DNA of 64,000 bases from Holothuria scabra (GCA_037179385.1 CM074179.1:67909806-67973805), one strand, 5' to 3'; shown: positions 25,923-53,070, counted from the stretch's first letter. The notes: generated from the sequence alone by a model not told the origin. Numbers and translations are program-made.

Positions 25923-26757
25923 CTAGTGGACGAGAGAATATTGTCGTCGTTACTGTGAATAAAATTTTCTCAATAGAATTACGGAAGCCTCGAAATTCTC
26001 TTCAAGTTTCGTTGAAATTGAACATAGAGCACGTTGCATAGGGCTATAACATATTCGCTAATACGAAATACTTACTTGGTGGTTGTGTAGATCAATTCAT
26101 TCGAAAGATAATTAAAACGTGAAACGCATTGTGTTGTATTGAGCAAAGTGGTTTTTTTTTTTGAAAGTGTCATTATATTAAATAAAAAAATATGTACCAA
26201 CGTTTGAGTAGGAACTGCAACTGGGATGATAACTTCTATGTTTGTATTGGTTTCAGTACGCACTTCTTGGTAAGTTAGTGAATTTTGCCTTTTCATCTGT
26301 TTAAAAGTGTTTGGTTTTTGTTTTACCAATTCAGTTGTCCAAATACTGTTTAGAGATCTGGAAGCATTATATATCATTTGAGTACTATTTCTACATGAAC
26401 ACGTCTTTACTGAACACTTTTTTTTAAACCAAGAAACTTAAACCATACTGCTGTCCGCTATCTTTTAGTTAAGGTATTTTGCCCTCTAGAGGCAAAAGTG
26501 CAATAAACGATTGACAAATGATCGGCGCAGAGAAAGTAAAAAGTAGCCATGAATGCATCCATTTGTTGTAAAATGAAGTGAAATGTATGGAAAAAACTTA
26601 AGCTCCTGAACTTACCGTTAAGCATTTGATTCAAGTATGTCATGTTTGGAAGAAACTGATTTTTTCAATTGTCACATTATTACTGACATACTTATAACTG
26701 TATCTGTTGGAACATTACCTTGTAGTACATCATTCTGTTTTACAGCAAACCAACGTC
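25923..26757. other. divergent intergenic region between two Ig genes
   Basis: About 0.84 kb separate the two start codons, which point away from each other, so a shared or bidirectional promoter is possible. No clear TATA box or conserved site was identified. A minus-strand frame at 26072-26377 contains LTYQEV, an ITIM-like motif, at 26261-26278 (see findings). TTTTACAG at about 26739-26746 before the plus-strand ATG could be the acceptor of a 5' UTR exon. Confidence 0.4.
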
Positions 26758-38651
<11,894 letters not shown>

Positions 38652-38698
38652 GTGAGTTCGTGTAGACGAGCCTTTTCTTAAAGCAATACAATGAAAGT

Positions 38699-38700
<2 letters not shown>

Positions 38701-38784
<84 letters not shown>
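38701..38784. repeat. (TA)n array in the intron after exon 9
   Basis: Pure TA run just downstream of the exon 9 donor. Confidence 0.95.
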
Positions 38785-42073
<3,289 letters not shown>

Positions 42074-42130
42074 CCAAATAACAAAAGAACACAAAAAATT
42101 TCCAACTAAATTATAATATAAATCCGTGAA

Positions 42131-42176
42131 TACAAAATATTTCGGGCTTAAATTACACAGCCCTTCGTCAGTTGTA
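42131..42176 (-). ncRNA. hammerhead motif, inverted copy in PLE-1 left end
   Basis: Reverse complement of 45343-45388 with every core and helix position kept. In the element's sense transcript it would be antisense and silent; it could only act in minus-strand transcripts. Confidence 0.65.
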
Positions 42177-42525
42177 CAAAAACACTATAGTGCAAAAAAG
42201 ACTGTATACACGTACTCGTTCTGCTTCCTCGCTTAGGTATCAACTGCTTGGGTGCCCATGAACGCCAAATCCCTATTCAGACCCGATTTATGATTGTTAA
42301 GTGAGATGATGGTTTGTAACTCACGGTTGCATCTCTGCTGAGCGCTTTTAAAATTGCCGTACAACAAGGCACACTTTAAATGGGAAAGGTTATGCTGAGG
42401 GAGATTAAAGTGTTCGGCAACCGGGAATCCAGGGTTATTCTTTCTTATGCTGAGCTTGTGATTATTGAAACGAAGTCGGAATTTTGTGCTTGTTTCGCCT
42501 ATGTACGTAGCTAAGGGACATTGTG

Positions 42526-43010
42526 TAAGGGACAAGTGTAAAAGACTGGATCTCATTCCCAGGGGTTTCTCTTTGAAAAACCCAGTTTCTGATACCACTT
42601 TCTCGGAAACGTACAAACGTCTCTCTCACAATGCCATCAACGAGACTTCAAGAAAATTAAGGGACTATTCGCTCAAGGATGCCTATGCCAAACAACGATA
42701 TCTCTCCACTCGCCTCGCAGCTAATAATTGGGCTTCTTTGATCCAAGATCACTATGTGATTGAGCTTGTCAACGAACAACTGCTGAAAAGTTTTCAAATT
42801 CAACAACACAGAAGCTTTTTGCGTAAGTTCAAAAAACTAAACTCACTTATCCGGCAATCACCTTTACTGTCTAGGCTCTCTAGGCAACGGAGTACCCTAA
42901 GATATGGTACTGACCCTTTCAATCTTCATTTTGACCGCCCGCATTCAAAGGCTTCAAAAGCAGGGCGAGAACAGTTTCCCCCCCAAACGCGAGGGTTAAC
43001 ACAAGTGTGA
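42526..43010 (+). CDS. PLE-1 N-terminal region (separated by a frameshift)
   Basis: Open from the junction with the inverted repeat to a TGA at 43008-43010. It has a basic, Lys/Arg-rich character (SLIRQSPLLSRLSRQRSTLR) and aligns in position with the N-terminal domain of PLE polymerases. The next frame is also open upstream past the C run at 42978-42984, so a one-base slip in that C7 tract probably split one ORF into two. The frame's 5' end (from 42465) is inverted-repeat sequence and is not native. Confidence 0.6.
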
Positions 43011-45286
43011 TTAATCTTTCAAACATCGAACTATCTGACCAAGAAATGGGTGTTTTGGAACGGGGTCTCTCATTTTGTCCCACCACCCCTATAGATCAGG
43101 TTGAGCTTTCCAATAATGTGGTTGAGTTCAACCGCAAAGTGAGGCTGAGGGAATGGGCAGCGGATAAGCCACCACAACAAGAGCGCTTTATCCCTCAACC
43201 TTTCAGAAATCTAAAAAAGAGATGGACGCCACCTCCCAAAAGGAATGCATTCATAGACGCATTCGTTTCTTCGGTAAACTCACACCTGAACTCGTTTTTA
43301 AAGTCTATAAAGCAAAAGCCCCAAGCATCAGTCAATAACTTAAGCAAGTCGGAGAGCAACGCCCTGTTCAGCCTTAAGGCCAATAACGACATTGTAATAA
43401 AACCTGCCGATAAAGGTGGTGCTGTGGTTATAATGGACAGGGCTAACTACATTTCTGAAGCTGAGAGCCAACTGTCTAACACAAAATTCTACAAACCGCT
43501 TCAGGTTGATCCAACCCTCACCTACTATAAGGAACTAATTCGTTTGGTCCAAACATTTGACAATGATATTAATGAGGAGGTTACACCCTTGATACCCACC
43601 GCGCCCAAACCAGCTATGTTCTACACCTTACCAAAGGTCCACAAATTGAAAGATATTGTTGGCCGACTCTGGGAAGAGGATGAACAACCTACAAACACAG
43701 AAGCAATTGAATTCGTTCGTTCTAACAGCATACCCGTCCCTGGCAGGCCCATTGTTTCCGGCATCGGGACTCTGACTGAATACATCTCGGCCTACGTTGA
43801 CCAACACCTACAACCTCTACTTCCTACCATCCCAAGTTATATTCAAGACAGCACTCATTTTATAAATAGACTAGATGAAATTATGTCCTTGCCCAAAGAT
43901 GCCATACTCGTGACGATGGACGTGACTTCGTTATATACAAATATCCCCCATGAGGAAGGTACAACGGCCTGTTTAAATTTAATGAGGAAAAATTCTGTCA
44001 CTGGGTACTCTGAAGTAACGAGTTTAATTCGATTCATTTTGAGCCACAATAACTTTCAGTTTAATGACATTAATTATTTACAGGTAAATGGGACGGCTAT
44101 GGGTACAAAAATGGCACCGTCATATGCCGATATATTTATGTATCATGTGGAAGAGGGAATTTTGATGCAATCTTCAAACAAACCCTTATTCTATGTACGA
44201 TATATAGACGACGTTTTTATGATCTGGGACAAAGGGCTGGATAATCTAAAACAATTCTTTTATGTTGCTAACAGTTTTCATCCTTCCATCAAATTTACTT
44301 TTGATTATTCCTTTAAGACTCTGCCCTTCTTAGATGTTCTGGTAATGATTGGAGACGGTAAGATCACCACGTCCGTCTACACTAAACCTACAGACAGACA
44401 TACGTATCTCCACTTCAATAGTTTCCACCCCCGTCATACCAAACACTCTATTGTGTACAGCCAGTTCCTTCGGTACCGCCGTTTATGCTCCACTAATAAC
44501 ATTTTTGTGGAAAGGGCCACTGAATTGGTTAACTTTTTTCTCAACAGAGGATATCCCTATAAACTCCTCAACAATTACTTTCATAAAGTTCTTGCTACAC
44601 CGAGGCATAATCTCCTTCGGTATCGCACAAAATCGAACTGTGACCGCATTCCCTTAGTCATCACATACCACCCATCCAATCGCACCCTTACCCACAATAT
44701 CAAGAAATCTTGGGAAATACTCAAATCTGACCCCTCGATTTCTGAAATTTTCAGGGACCTCCCGATGATTGCTTATAAACAGCCACGTAATTTTAGAGCC
44801 ATGTTAGTTCGCAAAACCCTTCCCACTGTAGACAATCCCAAAACAGGCAACAGGAAGTGTAATAAACCCCGGTGCCAAGTTTGCAATCATTTAGAGCTTT
44901 CCCCCACCATTTACCACCATGCTTCAGGTATAACTCTAAAACCGGGAGACTTCGATTGTGACTCATGTAATGTAGTTTATTTACTTTTCTGCACCCAATG
45001 TCCCTTAGCTACGTACATAGGCGAAACAAGCACAAAATTCCGACTTCGTTTCAATAATCACAAGCTCAGCATAAGAAAGAATAACCCTGGATTCCCGGTT
45101 GCCGAACACTTTAATCTCCCTCAGCATAACCTTTCCCATTTAAGGTGTGCCTTGTTGTACGGCAATTTTAAAAGCGCTCAGCAGAGATGCAACCGTGAGT
45201 TACAAACCATCATCTCACTTAACAATCATAAATCGGGTCTGAATAGGGATTTGGCGTTCATGGGCACCCAAGCAGTTGATACCTAA
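43007..45286 (+). CDS. PLE-1 reverse transcriptase with GIY-YIG endonuclease
   Basis: 759 codons from a GTG, which is only where the frame is cut, not a true start. RT motifs in order: DIVIKPADKGGAV (about 128-140), PGRPIVSG (245-252), TMDVTSLYTNIP (303-314), NGTAMGTKMAPSYA (361-374) and the catalytic YIDD (399-402). A Cys-rich linker KCNKPRCQVC (617-626) is followed by the GIY-YIG nuclease, VVYLLF and YIGET (655-672), with Arg and His further on. RT copies the RNA, and the nuclease nicks the target, here (TA)n. No stop or shift lies inside this part, so apart from the N-terminal slip the copy is young. It is the best-preserved element in the window. Confidence 0.92.
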   Translation: MINLSNIELSDQEMGVLERGLSFCPTTPIDQVELSNNVVEFNRKVRLREWAADKPPQQERFIPQPFRNLKKRWTPPPKRNAFIDAFVSSVNSHLNSFLKSIKQKPQASVNNLSKSESNALFSLKANNDIVIKPADKGGAVVIMDRANYISEAESQLSNTKFYKPLQVDPTLTYYKELIRLVQTFDNDINEEVTPLIPTAPKPAMFYTLPKVHKLKDIVGRLWEEDEQPTNTEAIEFVRSNSIPVPGRPIVSGIGTLTEYISAYVDQHLQPLLPTIPSYIQDSTHFINRLDEIMSLPKDAILVTMDVTSLYTNIPHEEGTTACLNLMRKNSVTGYSEVTSLIRFILSHNNFQFNDINYLQVNGTAMGTKMAPSYADIFMYHVEEGILMQSSNKPLFYVRYIDDVFMIWDKGLDNLKQFFYVANSFHPSIKFTFDYSFKTLPFLDVLVMIGDGKITTSVYTKPTDRHTYLHFNSFHPRHTKHSIVYSQFLRYRRLCSTNNIFVERATELVNFFLNRGYPYKLLNNYFHKVLATPRHNLLRYRTKSNCDRIPLVITYHPSNRTLTHNIKKSWEILKSDPSISEIFRDLPMIAYKQPRNFRAMLVRKTLPTVDNPKTGNRKCNKPRCQVCNHLELSPTIYHHASGITLKPGDFDCDSCNVVYLLFCTQCPLATYIGETSTKFRLRFNNHKLSIRKNNPGFPVAEHFNLPQHNLSHLRCALLYGNFKSAQQRCNRELQTIISLNNHKSGLNRDLAFMGTQAVDT

Positions 45287-45342
45287 GCGAGGAAGCAGAA
45301 CGAGTACGTGTATACAGTCTTTTTTGCACTATAGTGTTTTTG

Positions 45343-45388
45343 TACAACTGACGAAGGGCTGTGTAATTTAAGCCCGAAATATTTTGTA
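45343..45388 (+). ncRNA. hammerhead ribozyme motif in PLE-1 3' end
   Basis: Helix I: TACAA (45343-45347) with TTGTA (45384-45388). Core CTGACGA (45348-45354), extra A, helix II GGGCT/AGCCC with a 10-nt loop, GAAA (45376-45379), two-pair helix III (AT/AT), predicted cleavage after T45383. Every essential core base is present. Confidence 0.7.
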
Positions 45389-45491
45389 TTCACGGATTTA
45401 TATTATAATTTAGTTGGAAATGAATGTATCCATTTTTTGTGTTCTTTTGTTATTTGGTTTCTTTACTTTCCAACACACGCCACCTATCATG

Positions 45492-45613
<122 letters not shown>

Positions 45614-45617
45614 TTCA

Positions 45618-45965
45618 CTAATTCCGCACTTAGGGGGAAAGTTGTTGTTGAAAAGTAGACCTTAAGGGGAAAAATTTTTGGGGGCGAAATATAAGTTTCG
45701 CCGTAACGTTTCTACACACTCTTTCTATAGGAATACGTAAACGGACAAGGGCGCCCTCCTAGATTTACAAAGTAGATGCAATTACTTCAAAGTTGTCAAA
45801 TTTACGGACACCTAGCTGTTAACACGAACGGATGGCTGGCCATTGAAATAACGTTGTTTATATTTTTGGACGTTAGGGCGAACACTTTTTCTTATGTATT
45901 TTATTGTTATTTTTTCGCCCTAAGTACGCGCAGATATAACAATTTCCCCCTAAGGTGGGAATTAG
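45618..45965 (+). mobile_element. MITE family B, complete copy
   Basis: 348 bp with ends CTAATTCCGCACTTAGGGGG and, reversed, CTAATTCCCACCTTAGGGGG. The terminal inverted repeats are therefore ~23 bp with two mismatches. Flanked by (TA)n on both sides (45492-45613 and 45967-45991). Same family as 23884-24234. Confidence 0.8.
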
Positions 45966-46109
45966 CTATATATATATATGTATATATATATAAACATGAC
46001 GGAGAAACTGTAAAACAACGGTGCTACAGAATTGAAAGGCTGGATCTCCAAGGAGATACAAATAGCGGAAGGCTAGAATTTAGATAAATTAAACAGCCAA
46101 ATGGTTTGA

Positions 46110-46148
46110 AGTAGAGCTTTCGAGGAATACTACCTCTTTATCAATACT
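46110..46148 (-). ncRNA. hammerhead-like motif in PLE-2 3' end, U3/A8 core
   Basis: On the minus strand: helix I AGTA/TACT, core TTGATAA in place of CTGANGA, extra A, helix II GAGG/CCTC around TAGTATT, GAAA, then GCTC giving a two-pair helix III. Core positions 3 and 8 are U and A, a paired swap of the normal C and G. Activity unknown. Confidence 0.45.
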
Positions 46149-46340
46149 AGGTCAAAGAATGACAAGGTGTGAGAAATTTTGGAAGCTTTTAAAGGTGTAG
46201 ACAATGGTCTCACCTCTATTGACCGGGAGGGTCTGATCGGATTACTCGGGTGTAACCCATCAATACTAGGAAAATCCTCTTCAAGGCAATTAGAGAAATT
46301 GTTAGACCGGAGAGGCCTAATCGGATTATTTGGGTTTGTA

Positions 46341-46829
46341 TCATAAGCAAGCTGGTAAGTCGCTTCTGATGTTCAAGCCGAAAGGCGATGTGGTTTTGAG
46401 ATTGAGTTCCCAGAAATTTTCTTTAGCTTTTCTAGCTTTGTCGGTCCATATATCGTTTTGGTCGATGGCAATGACCCGTAAATTTTTGATAGAATGATGA
46501 GGCAAATTGAAATGGTTAGCAACAGGTTGTTCAACCTTTTTGGTTTTAATTGCTGACCTGTGCTGTGTCATTCTCATTCGAAGAGTATTTTTAGATTCTC
46601 CGACATACTGCACACCACATAAATTGCAGTATATGAGATAAATGACATTTTTTGAAAGACAATTAATTTCTTGTCTAATTTGGAAGGTGCGTGCATTTTG
46701 ATTGCTCTGGAAGCCTTTTGTGGAATCAACCAGGGCGCACGTCTTGCAGTTGGAGGGGCAAGGTGAACAACCACAATTTTCGTTGTTTTCCTCGACTGAG
46801 GCTTTGTCCTGGAATTTTGCCCGAACCAA
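46341..46829 (-). pseudogene. PLE-2 GIY-YIG endonuclease part
   Basis: Frame of 162 codons with a Cys cluster (CGCSPCPSNCKTC), then VIYLIYC and QYVGES, then RMTQHRSAI and ANHFNLPHHS: the GIY-YIG nuclease with its Cys-rich linker. It is offset in frame from the RT part upstream, so a frameshift lies near 46830. Ends with a stop at 46341. Confidence 0.85.
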
Positions 46830-47084
46830 AATGTCCCGTAAATTTGAGGGCCGCTTGAAGGCAACAACGGGGGGTCAGGGAAAGATAGACCTTAGGCGAT
46901 CGGTACCCTGAAGTGTGGGCATATGCTTTTTGATAAATTTGGCTGGTGGTGGTAGACCGGGATGGTACTCAGTTACCAATGGCACTCTGTCGGAATTGCG
47001 CTGACGAGTTTTGTACGTCAGAGTTTGCGAGCGAGGGGTTTCTTTTGCCTTTTTGATGGCATTTTCAATTGAACCCCGAAAATA

Positions 47085-48032
47085 CTACCGGTTACGGAGG
47101 TAACCAGATAGTTCCTTTGCCCGAGTGTCAAAATCTGTTTCAGAGGAACAGATGCGTTTTATGCGGAGTGCTTGACTGTACGGAATGTTTTTGGTGCAGT
47201 GCGGGGGATGGCAACTGCTGGGTAGAAGGTAGTTGTGCTTATCCGTTGCTTTGTTGAACAAGCCTGTTTTGAGTGAACCATTTTCTATAGTTACAGTGGT
47301 GTCCAGGAAGTGGACACTGGACCTGGAATGGTCGGCCGTAAATTTGATGGTGGGATGGAACGAATTGATGTTCTCAATAAAAATTTTTAGACCGTCTTCA
47401 CCGTGGGGCCAGATCATGAAGATGTCGTCTATGAAGCGTAATCAAATTTGTGGTTTCAAATTTTGTCGAGACAGAAACTTTTGCTCGAAGTTGCCCATAA
47501 ACAAGTTAGCAAATGAGGGAGCCATTTTGGTTCCCATGGCTGTACCATGAATTTGGAGGTAGTGGTCATCACCAAAGATGAGATTGTTGTTGGTCAGAAT
47601 CAGATGCATGAGTTCGCCTAGGTCTTTCTTGGTGGGAGTTTTGCCCCGAATCGGATTGAAGGCGTTGGTGCAAGCGGAGATGCCTTCCTCATTTGGTATG
47701 TTTGTGTACAACGAGGACACGTCAAGAGTGGCCAGAATTGTGTCCGGCGGGAGATTTTTGATCTTCCCAATTTTGCGGATGAAGTCCGTAGTGTCCTGAA
47801 CGTAGGAGGGGAGGGTTGGAACCAGGGGTTGGATAAGCAGGTCAACAAATTTTGAAATTTTTTCCGTGGCAGTCCCGTTGCCGGAAATAATAGGTCTGCC
47901 CGGACTACCCGTTTTGTGAATTTTGGGCAGAAAATAGAAACGGCCTGGTTTAGGATCTACCTGGAGGAGATTCGGGCCGGTTTCAGAGTCAATAGAGCCA
48001 TTGCGAACCATCTTTTTGATGGCCGCCTCCAC
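47085..48032 (-). pseudogene. PLE-2 reverse-transcriptase core, with two nonsense codons
   Basis: In one frame: PGRPIISGNGT, ATLDVSSLYTNIPNEEG, HGTAMGTKMAPSFA, then TGA at 47442-47444, then LRFIDDIFMIW (catalytic DD) and VHFLDTTV. The TGA stands where a Trp is likely (TGG to TGA) just before the active site. A second in-frame TAG follows RNR at 47085-47087. No frameshift is needed across the first stop, so it is a point mutation. Confidence 0.85.
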
Positions 48033-49075
48033 TTTTTCGCAATTTCCGAAGTGGGATCTGAGTCTAGACGTCTGTAGTGGTCGGGATTGCCAAGTAATCT
48101 GAGGGCTTCCTCCCTGTAAAATTGAGTCCCCATTGCAACAATCGCAGAGCCTTTGTCCGCCGGCTTGATAACAATATCATCACGATGCCGTAGACTTCGA
48201 AAGGCCTGACGTTCACTTTTTGTGAGATTGTCGCGGAAATCTGGGGAAGGGGTGTGGTTTTTCACATCCTCTTCAATGGCCGAAATAAATGATTCCAGTT
48301 GCGGACAACGCCCCTTTGGTGGGTTCCAGGTGCTTTTTGGTTTAAATTGATACGATATATCGTTGTCCGGTGGAGAATTTAGGCCGTCTTCGTCAGCAAA
48401 ATACTCCCGAAGGCGCAAGCGTCGGAAAAACGCTTTCATGTCTAGCGATAATTTCTGTGTGTAAGTCTGCCTTGGTTTGGGGCAGATATTGAGTCCCTTC
48501 GAGAGAATTTTAGTTTCTCCTTCAGAAAGCTGACACGATATGGTTTCAACCGCGGTGGTGGCGGTGGAAGGCTCGGTAACCGGTTTACGAATAAGTCTGC
48601 GAGACCTGCTTTTCTGAAAATTTGAAATCACTTGATTTGAAGTGACAGTCACTTGGTTTGAAGTGACATGATCTCTTTGAAACTTGCGTTGTTGCCTAGA
48701 ACTTAGAGTACGAGAGAGTCGGAGACAGTCCTGAGAGATAAACCGAAGCTTGTTTTGAAGCTCGGATTTGGGAAGCTCTCTTTTTAGCTTCCTGGTTTTG
48801 GAATCAATTTGGTGATTGAGTTCATTGATGGTTTTCCGACAATTTCCAATTTGTACTTCCATCAGTCTGAGAGACGTTTTTCTGAGTATACCTTTCCAGT
48901 TGGCGTAGCTTCCACTGTCGGAGAGTGGCAAGCCGGTAGGGACTTTAATTTGAAGCCCTTTCGGTACCGTATTGTTTGCTCGGTATGTTTTATAGTTGGA
49001 AAGGTGATGTCGATACCTGACACGTTTTTCGCACAGGCGTCGAAGCAATTTGAAAGTTTCCAAAGTGCACTCCAT
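48020..49075 (-). pseudogene. PLE-2 N-terminal domain and RT motif 1
   Basis: Begins MECTLETFKLL at 49075, a basic helical N-terminal region, then DDIVIKPADKGSAIVAM, the conserved start of the PLE RT. Reads PTSEIAKK and then loses frame at an A run (T run 48033-48037 on the plus strand), where one extra base is likely; the next frame picks up the RT core. Confidence 0.8.
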
Positions 49076-49245
49076 GGGTGTAGCAAGGTTGGATCAAAAT
49101 TGATACAAACAGTGAAAGAAATATATGAACATGACGGAGAAACTGTAAAACAACGGTGCTACAGAATTGAAAGGATGGATCTCCGAGGAGATACAAATAG
49201 CGGAAGGCTAGAATTTAGATAAATTAAACAGCCAAATGGTTTGAA

Positions 49246-49420
<175 letters not shown>

Positions 49421-49539
49421 CAACGGATAAAACTATGCAACGTTTCGAACAGGTCAACTGTCCTTCGTTGAGTAAACTGAATTACCAACCCATGCAGAAA
49501 TAGGTTAAAACACCGAAAACTCGTAATATTCTAAAGTGT

Positions 49540-50045
49540 TTAGAACTTTGTTTGGATAATAATATTTTCGAATTTAATGTTAATGTTTATATTCAGTCTC
49601 ATGGTACTTCTATTGGACCAAAAATGGCCTCAAGTTACGCTTGTCTGGGAGTGGGTCTATTTGAAGAACAAATGGAGGAAAAAATTACAGAAAAACCGAT
49701 TATTTGGAAAAGGTATATGATGACGTCTGGGGCCTGTGGGATAAGAGTGAACAGTCTTTTCTGCTTTTTATGGAAGAACTTAATTCAATGTATCCAAATG
49801 AATTAGTATTTACCTATGAGTTCGATTTCTCCAAAGTGGTTTACCTAGATTTAGAAATTACCCTTAACGAAGGTCGTATTAGTACTAAACTCTTTACTAA
49901 GCCATCTTGTAAGAATCCTTTATATTTGCACTATTCTTCGTTTCACAAAAAGTCGGTTAAAGACAATATCCCTTTTTGTCAAGCTCTCCGCATAAAATTT
50001 GTTTGTTCCAATGAAGATGATTGTGATAAGAATTTAAAAACTTAA
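49540..50045 (+). pseudogene. PLE-3 RT core with one-base loss at the catalytic motif
   Basis: Frame 1 gives SHGTSIGPKMASSYA and ends KRYMM. Frame 2 resumes with YDDVWGLWDK, then VYLDLEITL and LFTKPSCKNPLYLHYSSFH. The expected Y-[IV]-D-D is cut because GGTATATGATGAC lacks one base. The piece ends at a TAA near 50045. Confidence 0.8.
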
Positions 50046-50079
50046 GAAATAAACTTAAATAAGAGAGGTCATCCTACCG

Positions 50080-50753
50080 AGGTTGTCAAGGAAAAAATTA
50101 AAAAGGCTAAAGGTTTTCCTCGTAGTTCTTTACTTAGGGCCAGCAACGGTGAGAACGTTTCGACTAAAGCTCCAAAAGCCCCTTTTGTGGTTACTCGTAA
50201 TCCTCGCTTACCTCCCTTACGAGAAATCATTAATAAACACTTCCATATTCTTTCTATGTCAGATAAAATGAGGGAAATTTTTGTTACACCACCAAAGGTA
50301 ATTTACAGACAAGCCCCTAACTTAAGAGATTTGCTCGTAAGAGCGAGAGTGCCGAGAAACGCTCCGACAAATTTGGGTAATCACAGGTTACACGAAAAAA
50401 ACTGTGTTACTTGTGAGGTCAAGTCAGTTACAGACTCCTTTAAAAGTTTTTATACGGGGAAAGTTTCCAAAATACAAGGCATGTCGATTGGGGTTATTTA
50501 CCTTATTAATTGTTTTGATTGTGGGAAGCAGTATGTGGGTGAGACGGGGAGCCAGTTAAGACAGAGACACCGGGGTCACAGGCAAGAACTGAAAAAAGCT
50601 AACACTCCTCTTGGGAAACATTTTAACACGGGTTGTAAGTATTTCAATTTAATCGCCATTCAATCGGTCGAGGGACTTAACAAAACACAGAGGGAACAAA
50701 AAGAACTTTTTTTGGATACACCAACTCCACACGTGTGCACCAAAAGGGATTAA
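50080..50753 (+). pseudogene. PLE-3 RT thumb and GIY-YIG endonuclease
   Basis: Open frame from about 50187 to the TAA near 50753: LPPLREIINKHF, then RQAPNLRDLLVRARVP, a Cys/His segment (NHRLHEKNCVTC), then GVIYLINC and QYVGETGSQLRQRHRGH, ending CTKRD. GIY and YVG motifs with Arg and Glu contexts are intact in this part. Confidence 0.85.
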
Positions 50754-50971
50754 CATTCGAAAAAGCCACAGTTCGTAGCCGTTTTTGTATTTTTACATGG
50801 GTTGGTAATTCAGTTTACTTGACGAAGGACAGTTGACCTGTTTGAAACGTTGCATAGTTTTCTCCGTTGATTTACGTTTTCTGTTGGAAGTATTTAGTAA
50901 GTGTTTTCGATTTTTTTCACTGTGTGTCCTTCGGAAAACACAAAGAAAGCTTTTGAGTTGGAATTTATTTG

Positions 50972-51137
<166 letters not shown>

Positions 51138-53060
51138 AAAGATGAATCTTACTATTTATTTAAGCATGAAAGCAACGGTTCGGAATTTACGAGAGAAGAC
51201 CTAGCTGAAACGGTGAGTCAAAACGGTGAAAGGTTTTCATGACCAAAAATTTACGTTTTCGTTCAACCACGCCATCCGTACACTGAGGGTTTTTCAAGAT
51301 GCCCATCGAATCTGTTCATAAGTTCAACATATTTATCTTAACCCGTTTTCCTCTCATACTAATGACAAACGGTTATACCTAGACACCTCCATGATCTTAC
51401 ATTCAAAGAACTGTTTTATGAGGGAGTACTTTAAAGTTATTTTGGTTTTCGAAAATTCGTCACGAGGCATTTTCAAAGATTATGAACAAAACAGTTATAA
51501 ATGAAGCACCACAAAATTCATAATTTTGATTTTTACTTAGCTATTCGATTTGAAACTTGGATTTTCATGATAAATATAAGCATAGCCATGTGGTACTGAC
51601 CCTTTGACTCTCTTAGTAAGTTATCAATGTCAACTCAATAAGGCCCATTAAGAATATCGCATGGTTCCCGTTTCGACATAAAAAAAAAAAAAAAAAAAAC
51701 AATGCCCAAAAGTATGAAAATCAAGTTGGTCACACGACTATTTTTACTCACGTTAACTAGTTTTTTTAGATGAACAAGCCAATAGAAGGATACATGTAAT
51801 TAATTTCCATTGCATAAGAACACAGCGTGCGAATAGGTACACAGAACCATGTGCCGATTGCTATACAAACGTTACATTACAGCTAGACAAGTAAGCTTGT
51901 GTCATCACGCGTAAAGGGTGTTCGTTTTGCAATGTACATGGGAGCAAATCACTGTACAATGAAATGCAAGACAACGTCAACAGCAGACTAAGTACGGAAA
52001 TTGCTGATAATCGACAAACAGCACAAGAGATGGCACAGTGTCCGTGACCGGTTTGGTGTTCCTGAAAATAGAATGACTAAACCAATGCGTAATAAGTGAG
52101 TTTTCCTCCCTTGATTTCGTACGAAATTAAGACTTGCGGATTAGCTTATACCCAGCTTCAACTGATTGCACATGACTAGGACATAAAGGTCTAACGTTAA
52201 GACATAACTAATTCATGTTATGCATCAAGCTTACAACAGTATTCCAGCGAACAACTGCTTGAAGTATGTGGTGAATATTAAAGATCACTCTTTGAGATAA
52301 GCATGGCCTATTTGCGAAAATTAGGACCGTTGTTTTGAAAATACCTTCACGGATTCTGTTGAAATTTGCTGCTTTTACTTAGTTGCAAAATAAATGAAAC
52401 ATAGAGGTGTCCATTATATTAATGTATTTCATTGTACCGACACACAAGGTCACTTAAATTCTTGGTATTGGAAATACAAATTGTTGCTCAGTTACAAACT
52501 GTGCTGTAACCAGGGAGTTGTTAGCAACTCCCTGCTGTAACTAAGCACACGAATCGATGTGGTGTCACTTTGTTTTGGCTACTTGAATGGGCAGAGTATA
52601 CACAAATCACCAAACTTAAACGCAGGGTTTAAGTAAACTACACTGGTCTCGCAAAATTTATGAGTTTGTTTAACTGGTACGATACACGAAATGTTTTGAA
52701 ATATAAAATCTGTTCTAAGCTTGTTATAACTTAAAAGTTGCCATGCATTGATTTTTTTCTTTTACTAGGTTAACACTATTTAGAGAAAATCAAATAAAAC
52801 TGATTACACCAAATTCGAGTTGAAACAGTTGTGTATCACTGCAAAAAGCAGCATTCATGTCAAGATGTTATACCAAATATCACCTACCTCTTCCGATCCC
52901 GTTCGAGGGACAGTTCGGCCTCATGTCGGGATCTTATATACACATATTCTTTAAACACCAGAATATTTCGCAAAAAATGAAAGAAATTATTGATAAGAAA
53001 GATTACGTTTCAAATGCTCTCACTATTGTTCCAGGTAATCTAAGAGCAATAAAATAACCA
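51138..53060. other. non-coding stretch, no gene recognised
   Basis: Includes an A tract near 51680-51699 and a short perfect palindrome, AGGGAGTTGTTAGCAACTCC, near 52511-52532. The frame at 52857-53057 shows no motif. Confidence 0.45.
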
Positions 53061-53070
53061 GCTTACAACC

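Larger units (their letters stand above)
45992..49245 (-). mobile_element. Penelope-like element PLE-2 (minus strand, broken)
   Basis: A direct repeat of ~118 bp (45993-46111 and 49127-49245, both starting AACATGACGGAGAAAC and ending CAAATGGTTTGAA) bounds the element, acting as its terminal repeat. Between them, on the minus strand, lie the N-terminal domain, RT and GIY-YIG endonuclease in order. Lesions are listed under the coding entries. Both outer ends join (TA)n. Confidence 0.88.

Noticed and set aside
52511..52532. Perfect palindrome of AGGGAGTTGTTAGCAACTCC type as a terminator or operator
   Set aside because: Bacterial-type signals do not apply, and no gene is nearby.
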